From NCBI GenBank assembly GCA_041685935.1, contig JAWLES010000168.1, positions 1 to 5,422 of the forward strand: a stretch of 5,422 bases of DNA. Direction: 5' to 3'. How positions within the stretch are numbered: the first letter of the stretch is position 1; the number at the start of each line of letters is the position of its first letter. This DNA comes from JAIPEK01 sp041685935. GTDB lineage: Bacteria > Desulfobacterota > Desulfobacteria > Desulfobacterales > Desulfobacteraceae. Made by a program: the position numbers and the translations under genes. This document shows, one piece after another, positions 1-5,422 of the stretch. The notes beneath the pieces are model-generated. The model worked only from the letters and a program-made list of their open reading frames with translations. It was not told where the DNA came from and did not search any database.

Positions 1-170
1 TAGGCCGCCTCTATGACGGTAATGTCAAACAAGGCATAACAGCAGTCACAACACCTTTCCCTGCAAAAAACCTCTTTGGGGTACTCCGTTTTCACTTTTT
101 CAAAAATACCGTCCACCATCTGTACGACAGCTTCATACTTGACAAAATATTCCTTAAGATTCAGGGACAT
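1..170 (-). CDS. YkgJ-like cysteine-cluster protein, 5' part only (cut by window edge)
   Basis: The first 56 codons are visible, starting at the ATG at 170; the rest lies beyond the left edge. The translation begins MSLNLKEYFVKYEAVVQ and reaches a tight cysteine cluster at residues 36-44 (C36, C40, C41, C43, C44, reading CRERCCDCC). It continues YALFDITVIEAA. A CxxxCxxCC-type cluster near the N-terminus is the hallmark of the YkgJ/UPF0153 family, which is thought to bind metal (zinc or an Fe-S centre) and has no firmly known reaction. The start lies 14 bp after the mnmE stop codon, with an AAAGGAA stretch overlapping that stop as a modest ribosome binding site. It is therefore probably the next gene of the same transcript. 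Family assignment rests on the cysteine pattern alone, and function is unknown. Confidence 0.72.
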   Translation of the reverse strand, partial: MSLNLKEYFVKYEAVVQMVDGIFEKVKTEYPKEVFCRERCCDCCYALFDITVIEAA

Positions 171-184
171 TGTTCTATATTCCT

Positions 185-1567
185 TTACTTTCCTATGCAA
201 AAGTTGCTGAAAATATGATCAAGCACTTCAATACCGGCTGTTTCACCGGTAATTCTTCCCAGTGCCTCGATACTCTCTTTGATGTCCAAGGCAAGAGTTT
301 CCTCTTCCAAATGGTTGCGAAGGCCGTTTTCCACTGCCTCAAGGCTCGCAGCAGCCTCCTGCAGCGCAAGCTTGTGCCTCAGATTGGGAACCACGGTGCC
401 CGAATCTATATCCAGGTCCCTCATGGCAAGATCCACGATCATCTCCCTGAGTTCGTCGATGCCTTCATTGTTCAGAGCGGAAATGCCGATTTTAGGGCAA
501 TTCATGTATTTTTCAGGCATTTCAGGAAGTTTGTCATCGACTGCAAGATCAGTTTTGTTAAAAACAAAGACTGTTTTTACGCCATCCGGAACGACCTTGT
601 CAAGCTCCTTTTCAGGAACACAGCCCCCCGGCTCCTGCATGAAAAGAATGATATCAGCCGCGGTGATATGCTCCTTGGCCTTTTCGATGCCTATGATCTC
701 CACCAGATCGTTGGTGGGATGAATTCCGGCAGTATCCGCGACAACCATGGGAATGCCGTTAAGGTTAAAGCTTTCCCGCACCGGATCCCTTGTGGTGCCC
801 GGAACCGACGTGACAATGGATCTGTCGTTTTCAATCAGCCGGTTCATCAGGCTCGATTTTCCGACATTCGGGGCGCCGCATATCACCACGTTGATTCCTT
901 CGCGGATAAAACAGGCATCATTATAGCGCTGGATAAACTTGCTGCAGTCCTCGGCCACATCTTTAACAACAGAAAGGGCCTTTTCCGTTTCAATGGTCTC
1001 CCCTGCTTCATCCGGGAAATCAATGGAGGCTTCAAACAGGGTATACACTTCCATGAGCCTGGATCTCATCTGACTGATACCCTCTTTTAAAACCCCTGTA
1101 TTCTGGGAGGCTGCTACTTTGAGAGACTTGACCGACCGTGCGTTGATGATATCAGCCACAGCCTCCGCCTGGGTCAGATCGATCCGGCCGTTCAGAAATG
1201 CACGTCTGGTGAACTCACCGGGGTCGGACAACCTGGCCCCGTTCGCCAGCACCCTTTCAAGCAGAGTGTTCATGACCACGTTTCCCGAATGGGCCTGAAT
1301 TTCGACCACATCCTCGGATGTATAGGACTTCGGCGCCAGCATGGGGATCACAAGCACCTCGTCGATAACTTCCGCGCCGTCGGCCTCGAAAACGTAACCA
1401 TGGTATACCGTATGGGACCTGAAACCGGTACAGTCTTCGACTCCTTCCCGCGTCCTTCCGAACACCCCGGAGAGAACTTCAAGGCTGGCCCGGCCGGAAA
1501 TCCGGATGACGCCGATGCCGCCGCTTCCCGGTGGAGTCGATATGGCGGCTATTGTGTCATTTGTCAT
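185..1567 (-). CDS. mnmE: tRNA modification GTPase MnmE (TrmE)
   Basis: MnmE is a cytoplasmic GTPase that works with MnmG to build 5-(carboxymethyl)aminomethyl-type groups on wobble U34 of certain tRNAs, using a folate one-carbon unit. The 460 aa length is normal for the family. The N-terminal folate-binding domain (about 1-120) starts MTNDTIAAISTPPGSGGIGV and has the HSGN and DPGEFTRRAFLNGRIDL blocks. A helical domain (about 121-215 plus the C-terminus) surrounds the inserted Ras-like G domain. That G domain shows GAPNVGKS (231-238), TTRD (258-261), DTAG (278-281) and NKTD (337-340). The protein ends in the family's CIGK tail (457-460), whose cysteine is highly conserved. The start sits 6 bp after the jag stop, and the TAAGGCGAG before it forms both that stop and the ribosome binding site, so translation is probably coupled to jag. 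Nothing looks damaged. Confidence 0.98.
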   Translation of the reverse strand: MTNDTIAAISTPPGSGGIGVIRISGRASLEVLSGVFGRTREGVEDCTGFRSHTVYHGYVFEADGAEVIDEVLVIPMLAPKSYTSEDVVEIQAHSGNVVMNTLLERVLANGARLSDPGEFTRRAFLNGRIDLTQAEAVADIINARSVKSLKVAASQNTGVLKEGISQMRSRLMEVYTLFEASIDFPDEAGETIETEKALSVVKDVAEDCSKFIQRYNDACFIREGINVVICGAPNVGKSSLMNRLIENDRSIVTSVPGTTRDPVRESFNLNGIPMVVADTAGIHPTNDLVEIIGIEKAKEHITAADIILFMQEPGGCVPEKELDKVVPDGVKTVFVFNKTDLAVDDKLPEMPEKYMNCPKIGISALNNEGIDELREMIVDLAMRDLDIDSGTVVPNLRHKLALQEAAASLEAVENGLRNHLEEETLALDIKESIEALGRITGETAGIEVLDHIFSNFCIGK

Positions 1568-1573
1568 CTCGCC

Positions 1574-2704
1574 TTATTTGTGATACCGTTTTTTCGAGTT
1601 GAAACCGCCTTTCTTTTTGGGCAGTATGACAAGCCGCCTGTAATACCCGTCCCCTTTACTCTGGGTTCTGACCTTTGAATCATCCTTGAGCGTCAGATGA
1701 ATGATCCTCCGGTCCTGGCCGCTCATCTGGTTTATTGTTGCCGGCCTGCCGGTCTTTTTGGCCTTCTCCGCCATCTTGAAGGCAAGCTGCCGCAGGTTGG
1801 CCTTACGGGTTTCCATATACCCCTCGATATCCACCTTCACACGGACCCTTGCCTCGCTTTTCCGGTTTACGATCTTGTCTGCAAGAAACTGCATGGCTTC
1901 AAGGGTCTGGCCCTTCCGTCCAATGAGAATGCCTGCGTTGCCGCCATCCACACGGAGAGTAAGCTTGTCGCCGTCGATTTCCGACGTCACTGCTGCATCC
2001 TCGGTGATCAGGCTCACCATTCGCTTAACTGCTTGCTCGGCCAGTTCGGCAAGCTCCCGGGAAACCTCCACCACCTCCCTGGACTCTCTTTCAGATTCCT
2101 TTTCAGCATCAATTTCTTCAAAGGCTTCAAAAGACTCCTGTTCAGGCTCATCTTTTCCCAAAGCAGATACTTCCCGGTCATCATCCACTGTTTGAGCATC
2201 TTGGCCTGAGGCTTCATTAACAGGGGCGCCATCGCCGCCCTGGACTTCAGGTTCCATGTCAGTCTGTTCGCCGGTCTTCCAGGGCTGTTCACCGGTCTTC
2301 CCGGATTCAGGCTTTTTCCCGCCGGTCTTTTTTGAATCCCGGCTTTTGGAAGAACTCCCTGAATCCTCTCTGTTTTTGCCTGCCGGTTTCTTCCGGGGCT
2401 TTTCAGTGCCGGTTTCAGGTTTTGTTCCCGTGTCTTCGGCCTCCTGCCCGAAGGCTTCGTCCACAATGGACATTATCCCTTCATAATCTTCGTCATTCAT
2501 TGCTTTTTCTTTTTCAGTACCGCTCTTATCCGGGAGTTTCACCCGGATCCTGGCATTCTTCCTTCCGACGATACCAAAGATGCCGGTGGCACCGGTGGAT
2601 ATGACATCATATTTCAGTTCTGACTTGGAAAGGCTTAATTCAGCGCATGCGTTTTGAACCGCGCTTTCGATATCTTTACCGTCGAATTCCTGAGTTCGTT
2701 TCAT
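1574..2704 (-). CDS. jag: Jag/KhpB-type RNA-binding protein (Jag-N, KH and R3H domains)
   Basis: Jag (KhpB/EloR in some Firmicutes) is a cytoplasmic RNA-binding protein usually encoded next to yidC; in Gram-positives it affects cell elongation, and its role in Gram-negatives is poorly known. The 376 aa product has an N-terminal Jag-N domain (about 1-57: MKRTQEFDGKDIESAV, then GATGIFGIVGRKNARIRV). A long hydrophilic linker follows (about 60-210), first rich in Lys/Gly/Ser/Thr and then in Asp/Glu. Next is a KH domain (about 222-295) with IGRKGQ (261-266) as the GxxG loop. An R3H domain (about 300-365) contains RRIIH (332-336) as the R-x3-H motif, then GDGYYRRLVI. The basic tail is KKKGGFNSKKRYHK. 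GGAGG lies 4 bp before the ATG, and the gap from the yidC stop is 15 bp. The linker makes it longer than many Jag proteins, and its DNA carries a 21 bp tandem repeat. Confidence 0.95.
   Translation of the reverse strand: MKRTQEFDGKDIESAVQNACAELSLSKSELKYDVISTGATGIFGIVGRKNARIRVKLPDKSGTEKEKAMNDEDYEGIMSIVDEAFGQEAEDTGTKPETGTEKPRKKPAGKNREDSGSSSKSRDSKKTGGKKPESGKTGEQPWKTGEQTDMEPEVQGGDGAPVNEASGQDAQTVDDDREVSALGKDEPEQESFEAFEEIDAEKESERESREVVEVSRELAELAEQAVKRMVSLITEDAAVTSEIDGDKLTLRVDGGNAGILIGRKGQTLEAMQFLADKIVNRKSEARVRVKVDIEGYMETRKANLRQLAFKMAEKAKKTGRPATINQMSGQDRRIIHLTLKDDSKVRTQSKGDGYYRRLVILPKKKGGFNSKKRYHK
2264..2301. repeat. 21 bp-period tandem repeat inside the jag linker
   Basis: A 17 base unit beginning CTGTTC and ending CCGGTCTTCC occurs at 2264-2280 and again at 2285-2301, with one difference, giving a 21 base period. 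On the coding strand it encodes KTGEQPW followed by KTGEQTD (residues 136-149). A shorter copy of the core, CCGGTCTT, lies near 2322. The period is a multiple of three, so the jag frame is kept. This is the sort of in-frame duplication expected in an unstructured, weakly constrained linker. Confidence 0.7.
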
Positions 2705-2719
2705 GATACCTCCAAAAAA

Positions 2720-4399
2720 TTACGAGAATTTTTTCTGAATATAATACTGCTGCCCCATGGATATCAGGTTGTTTGCAAAAATATACAGTACGAGTCCGGC
2801 AGGAAAATTGATAAAAATCACCGTCATGAAAATCGGCATCAACATCATTATTTTCGCCTGTGTGGGGTCTCCCGCAGTGGGGGTCATTTTCTGCTGTAAA
2901 AGGAAAGACGCACCCATGATAATTGTCAGCACAGGTATGCCGTATGGTTCCTGCATGAAGGGTATGGCGAAATCAAACTCGAACAGCCGGTCAGGGGCTG
3001 ACAGGTCCTGAATCCACAATATGAAAGGGGCGTGGCGCAGCTCAATAGCCTGGTACAGCATCCTGTACAATGCAAGGAAAATCGGCATCTGTACAAGCAT
3101 GGGCAGACATCCGCTCATGGGATTGACCTTGTAGGTTTTGTACAAAGCCATCACCTCCTGGTTCATCTTCTGCTTGTCATCCTTGTGCTTCTCACGGATC
3201 TCCTGCATCAGTGGCTGAACTTTTTTCATCTCGTTCATGGATTTATAGCTTTTTGTGCCCAGAGGCCAGAATACGATTTTGATCAGAACAGTTAACAGTA
3301 TTATGGCGACACCGTAGTTCGGAATAAGCTGATGGATGAAGTTCATCACTATTAAAAGCGGCTTTGCAAGAAAATCGAACCAGCCGAAATTTATGGCCTT
3401 TTTCAGGGAATTGTTGTAGTCTGACAGCAGTTTCAGGCTTTTGGGACCCATGAAAAAGTTAAAGGAATACCTGGTCATCTTTCCCGGCTCCAGACGATCC
3501 ATCGGCTGAATGTATCCGGTCTTTGTCTTGGAGCCAGACCTTGACAGCTTCAGCATTGACTCCGAACCGCTGCTCTCCGGGATCACGCAGGAGAGAAAGT
3601 ACCGGTCCGTGTAACCGGCCCATTTGACAACACCGTGGAACGTATCCTTATCCTCGATGTCATCCGGGTCCACTTCCTTGAGATCATTGTCCACCAGTGC
3701 CACAGGGCCTTCGAACGCGAACTGGGACATTCGTGAGCCGCCTTTATCCTTGAAACCGGGAACATATAATGCGATGGCATCCTTTACGGGTCTGTCCGAA
3801 CCGTTTTTTACAACAATGTCACAGTCGATTAGATAGCTGTCCGCATGAAAGGTGAAGACTTTTTCTACAATGACCCCGGACTCGGTTTCAAGGGTGAATG
3901 TCAACGTTTCAGAGCCTTGGGTGATCCTGGCTCCGTCCGCAGGGCCGGACAGAGTGTAAGAAGATGAGTTAACTCCGGGCACGGTGCCGTTAAAGAACTC
4001 CATGCTGAAAAGGCCGGATGCCGCTTCCGATGGAACGAGTTCCTTGTATCCCGATTTCTTTGAATTGCTCTCCCTGTACTCTTTCAGGGTAAAGCTCTGC
4101 ACCGATCCGTCCCCCTCTGATATGGCGATGTTGTAGAGAGGCGTCTCCACGGTCACTGTACGCAGATCTTCAGAAGCAGAGGCGTTGCCGTCCGTTTCTT
4201 CAGACTGCTTCTTATTCTCCTGATCGGTAAAATCACTGACTCTGGGTTTAAGGTCCTGCGTGTCCCTGGATGAAGTTTTTGCAGTTTCAACCGCCTGATC
4301 CGTTCCCTGCAGGCCGGGCTTCATAAAAAAAACGTTCCATCCGAGGATTACAACCACGGAAAGAACAATGGCCAGCAAAAGCCGCTTTTCGTCATTCAT
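2720..4399 (-). CDS. yidC: Membrane protein insertase YidC (Oxa1 family, Gram-negative type)
   Basis: YidC inserts and folds inner-membrane proteins, alone or with SecYEG. The 559 aa product is of the usual Gram-negative size. It has an N-terminal anchor (about 7-26, LLLAIVLSVVVILGWNVFF) without a lipobox, a short disordered stretch, and a large beta-rich periplasmic domain (about 80-320). The conserved insertase core follows: TM2 about 360-380 (NYGVAIILLTVLIKIVFWPL), a cytoplasmic helical hairpin (about 385-425, ending KTYKVNPMSGC), TM3 about 431-450 (LPMLVQMPIFLALYRMLYQ), TM4 about 487-503 and TM5 about 515-548, including NFPAGLVLY. The tail ends abruptly at IQKKFS, without a long basic extension. 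TAGGAG precedes the ATG by 5 bp. By my alignment to the E. coli protein, the groove arginine (Arg366 there) is replaced by Lys392. The 92 bp gap before it is the largest in the operon. Confidence 0.98.
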   Translation of the reverse strand: MNDEKRLLLAIVLSVVVILGWNVFFMKPGLQGTDQAVETAKTSSRDTQDLKPRVSDFTDQENKKQSEETDGNASASEDLRTVTVETPLYNIAISEGDGSVQSFTLKEYRESNSKKSGYKELVPSEAASGLFSMEFFNGTVPGVNSSSYTLSGPADGARITQGSETLTFTLETESGVIVEKVFTFHADSYLIDCDIVVKNGSDRPVKDAIALYVPGFKDKGGSRMSQFAFEGPVALVDNDLKEVDPDDIEDKDTFHGVVKWAGYTDRYFLSCVIPESSGSESMLKLSRSGSKTKTGYIQPMDRLEPGKMTRYSFNFFMGPKSLKLLSDYNNSLKKAINFGWFDFLAKPLLIVMNFIHQLIPNYGVAIILLTVLIKIVFWPLGTKSYKSMNEMKKVQPLMQEIREKHKDDKQKMNQEVMALYKTYKVNPMSGCLPMLVQMPIFLALYRMLYQAIELRHAPFILWIQDLSAPDRLFEFDFAIPFMQEPYGIPVLTIIMGASFLLQQKMTPTAGDPTQAKIMMLMPIFMTVIFINFPAGLVLYIFANNLISMGQQYYIQKKFS

Positions 4400-4424
4400 T
4401 TTAACTCCTACCTGTCTGATAATT

Positions 4425-4439
4425 CAATGCAGGGCATTG
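4425..4439. other. Small perfect hairpin upstream of yidC
   Basis: CAATGC and GCATTG flank a three-base loop (AGG), giving a 6 bp perfect stem in the 92 bp gap between yidD and yidC. It lies about 15 bases before the yidC ribosome binding site in the transcript. No T-run follows on the minus strand, so it does not look like a terminator. It could affect mRNA stability or yidC translation, or be chance. Confidence 0.35.
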
Positions 4440-4455
4440 CATTACCTGAAAGGAA

Positions 4456-4500
4456 AGAAAAAGGCGTGCCGTGCAAGGCAAACACGGGGTTTTACGGCAC
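4456..4500 (-). terminator. Possible intrinsic terminator or attenuator between yidD and yidC
   Basis: Read on the minus strand, GTGCCGT (4500-4494) pairs perfectly with ACGGCAC (4472-4466) around a 21 base loop. After three bases (GCC) comes the T-rich run TTTTTCTTT. The 5' arm overlaps the last two codons and the stop of yidD. Within it a competing smaller stem, CCGTG (4487-4483) with CACGG (4473-4469), could form instead. The large loop and the three-base gap before an interrupted T-tract make it a weak terminator, if it is one at all. Partial read-through would lower yidC-jag-mnmE relative to rpmH-rnpA-yidD. Confidence 0.35.
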
Positions 4501-4713
4501 CGGGTCAACTCCCCCGGGGTGGAAAGGATGACACTTCAGAATCCGCTTGACCGCAAGAAAGCTTCCCTTCCGGCTTCCATGCCGCTCCACGGCTTCCAGT
4601 GCGTACTCCGAACAGGTGGGATAAAATCTGCAAACTGATGATGTCAATGGTGATATGGCATATCTGTATATCTTTATTACGGTTATGAAAAAATGTTTAA
4701 CCATAAAAATCAT
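4492..4713 (-). CDS. yidD: Membrane protein insertion efficiency factor YidD
   Basis: YidD is a small inner-membrane-associated protein that improves insertion of YidC and Sec substrates; its mechanism is not settled. The 73 aa product matches the family's size and signature throughout. It has an amphipathic N-terminal helix (residues about 5-20, VKHFFITVIKIYRYAISP), the invariant block CRFYPTCSEYALEAVERHG (28-46, Cys28 and Cys34), and the C-terminal CHPFHPGGVDPVP (61-73, Cys61). The ATG at 4713 shares ATGA with the rnpA stop, a 4 bp overlap typical of translational coupling, and no clear ribosome binding site of its own is visible. An in-frame ATG at codon 4 (4704) would give a 70 aa protein and cannot be excluded. 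The last codons form part of the hairpin that follows the gene. Confidence 0.96.
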   Translation of the reverse strand: MIFMVKHFFITVIKIYRYAISPLTSSVCRFYPTCSEYALEAVERHGSRKGSFLAVKRILKCHPFHPGGVDPVP

Positions 4714-5051
4714 TCAATTTTATCAAAAAGCTCTTCAAGCTCTTTGCTGATCCGATGATTGGGCAATGAAGCCGCACCCTTCTTTGCAATAATGTTAATA
4801 TCCCTGTTCCCTGAAAGGCTCTCTTTTCTGTGCCTGAAATACTCTCTGACTATCCGTTTAATCCTGTTTCGCTGTATGGCGTTACCAACTTTCCTTGATG
4901 CGGTAATCCCGATTCGATTGCTGTCATGGTCCCCATCGGCAACAGCTGCGATAAAATACCTGGTTTTAAAACTTTTGCCTTTTCCGGATAGTCTTACAAA
5001 CTCAGCCCTTTTTAATAATCTTTCCTCTTTGGATAATGTAAACCTGCCCAA
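4710..5051 (-). CDS. rnpA: Ribonuclease P protein component (TTG start)
   Basis: RnpA is the small basic protein that binds the RNase P RNA and helps it remove 5' leaders from pre-tRNAs. The 113 aa product has the usual length. It opens GRFTLSKEERLLKRAEFVRL, has the central beta-strand block RYFIAAVADG, then RIGITASRKVGNAIQRNRIKRIVREYFR. The RNR signature is RNRIKR at 61-66, and the helical C-terminus ends LEELFDKIE. The start is TTG. It is the only ATG, GTG or TTG codon that could serve, because the open frame above it (5052-5162) has none, and the family's N-terminus begins right after it. The rpmH stop is 20 bp upstream. No strong ribosome binding site is visible (only GGA about 11 bp before), so expression may depend on translation of rpmH. 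It overlaps yidD by 4 bp. Confidence 0.95.
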   Translation of the reverse strand: MGRFTLSKEERLLKRAEFVRLSGKGKSFKTRYFIAAVADGDHDSNRIGITASRKVGNAIQRNRIKRIVREYFRHRKESLSGNRDINIIAKKGAASLPNHRISKELEELFDKIE

Positions 5052-5071
5052 TACGTATAATCCGTGGTTAC

Positions 5072-5206
5072 CTAAGCAGCAAGTCTCTTTCTGCCCTTCG
5101 CCCTTCTGTTGTTGATTATGCGCCTTCCCTGTTTGGTGGCCATTCTTTTCAAAAATCCGTGTTTACGGGTTCTTTTCCTTCTGCTTGGCTGATATGTTCG
5201 CTTCAT
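5072..5206 (-). CDS. rpmH: 50S ribosomal protein L34
   Basis: L34 is a very small, highly basic protein of the large ribosomal subunit that is buried in 23S rRNA. The 44 codons from the ATG at 5206 to the TAG at 5072-5074 read MKRTYQPSRRKRTRKHGFLK, then RMATKQGRRIINNRRAKGRK and RLAA. This is close to the family consensus over its whole length. AAGGA lies 8 bp before the start. It is the first gene of the operon, and a near-consensus promoter lies about 75-110 bp upstream. Its 3' part overlaps the open frame above rnpA in another phase, but that overlap contains no usable standard start codon. The gene is intact and ordinary. Confidence 0.98.
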   Translation of the reverse strand: MKRTYQPSRRKRTRKHGFLKRMATKQGRRIINNRRAKGRKRLAA

Positions 5207-5285
5207 AAATCCATTCCTTACAATAATGATCCAATAATACGTTCCGTCAAAACGATTAGGTTCCGTCCGCCATCATAAATAGAGT

Positions 5286-5314
5286 ATAATAGACTTTTTT
5301 TTTCCGGGTGTCAA
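5286..5314 (-). promoter_or_regulatory. Strong sigma-70-type promoter for the rpmH operon
   Basis: On the minus strand, TTGACA (5314-5309) matches the -35 consensus exactly. TATTAT (5291-5286) matches five of the six bases of the -10 consensus TATAAT, and the spacer is the optimal 17 bp. The spacer contains nine A in a row (5303-5295). Transcription should begin near 5279-5280, giving a leader of about 73 bases before the rpmH ATG. A strong housekeeping promoter is expected for a ribosomal protein gene. Its -35 end is only about 70 bp from the divergent transposase start. Confidence 0.8.
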
Positions 5315-5422
5315 TATCCAGTCTTCAGTTGTATCAGTAACTCATGATCTGTCCGGTTTATTATAGCTCCCGGGAGGTGGCATATGAGACGTACAGAGGT
5401 GTTACAGGAGATTCGGATCATG
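5309..5422 (+). mobile_element. Left end of an insertion sequence (boundary uncertain)
   Basis: The transposase start at 5384 implies that an insertion sequence begins somewhere between the rpmH promoter and 5384. No terminal repeat can be proven, because the other end lies outside the window. I place the boundary tentatively at the TGTC at 5309, since many IS ends begin TGT. The true end may be anywhere from about 5300 to 5370. Only the coding start is well supported. Confidence 0.35.
5384..5422 (+). CDS. ISNCY/IS1202-like transposase, N-terminal 13 codons only
   Basis: The frame from the ATG at 5384 stays open to the right edge and reads MRRTEVLQEIRIM. I recognise this as the typical N-terminus of a widespread DDE transposase group classed with ISNCY/IS1202, whose members start M-R-x-x-E-V-L-x-E-I-R-x-M and go on into a helix-turn-helix region. 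A strong GGAGG sits 6 bp before the ATG (5373-5377), which supports this start. Only 13 residues are visible, so the catalytic domain, the integrity of the gene and the far end of the element cannot be judged. It is divergent from the rpmH operon. Confidence 0.72.
   Translation, partial: MRRTEVLQEIRIM

Noticed and set aside
170..1090. Long plus-strand open frame of about 306 codons opposite mnmE
   Set aside because: It is fully antisense to an intact, motif-complete mnmE, and its translation shows no recognisable domain or ribosome binding site. It is a shadow of the coding strand.
1697..2466. Plus-strand frames and a 150-codon minus-strand frame overlapping jag
   Set aside because: They lie inside jag, whose Jag-N, KH and R3H motifs are all in frame. 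The biased composition of the linker keeps other frames open, and the translations look like composition artefacts.
4759..5115. Plus-strand open frame opposite rnpA and the end of rpmH
   Set aside because: It is antisense to two recognised genes and has no family-like sequence.
5359..5364. TATTAT as a -10 box for the transposase
   Set aside because: No reasonable -35 lies at 16-18 bp. The nearest candidate, TTGTAT at 5329-5334, is 24 bp away, so I do not call a promoter.
5207..5383. Replication origin (DnaA boxes) next to rpmH
   Set aside because: rpmH often lies near dnaA/oriC, but I found no TTATCCACA-type box or clustered variants in this intergenic region or elsewhere in the window.

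Overview
The window is the conserved rpmH-rnpA-yidD-yidC-jag-mnmE cluster on the minus strand. It is followed at the left edge by the start of a YkgJ-type cysteine-cluster gene, and it is bordered at the right edge by the first codons of a divergent, plus-strand transposase. The organism is a bacterium. YidC has an uncleaved N-terminal anchor and a large periplasmic domain, as in Gram-negative bacteria. The long charged linker in Jag and the cysteine-cluster gene after mnmE fit a sulfate-reducing-type Desulfobacterota (former Deltaproteobacteria) genome. That placement is inference from protein character, not proof.

Layout, read in the direction of transcription (right to left). Bases 5384-5422 (+) are a partial ISNCY/IS1202-like transposase. 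Bases 5207-5383 are the divergent intergenic region, with a near-consensus sigma-70 promoter for rpmH (TTGACA, 17 bp, TATTAT). Then come rpmH (L34, 44 aa, not among the longer ORFs), rnpA (TTG start), yidD (ATGA overlap with rnpA), a 92 bp gap with two hairpins, yidC, jag and mnmE, and finally the 5' part of a YkgJ-like gene cut by the window edge. Apart from the yidD-yidC gap, spacings are -4 to +20 bp, so one polycistronic unit from the rpmH promoter is likely.

The genes serve translation and membrane biogenesis. L34 is a 50S ribosomal protein and RnpA is the protein subunit of RNase P. YidD and YidC act in inner-membrane protein insertion. Jag is an RNA-binding KH/R3H protein often linked to YidC, and MnmE modifies the tRNA wobble uridine. 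All complete genes look intact, with their key motifs present.

I see no previously undescribed system. The points most worth a second look are the transposase immediately upstream of rpmH (where dnaA/oriC often lies), which may have supplied the -35 element of the rpmH promoter, the hairpin plus T-tract after yidD, and the TTG start of rnpA.
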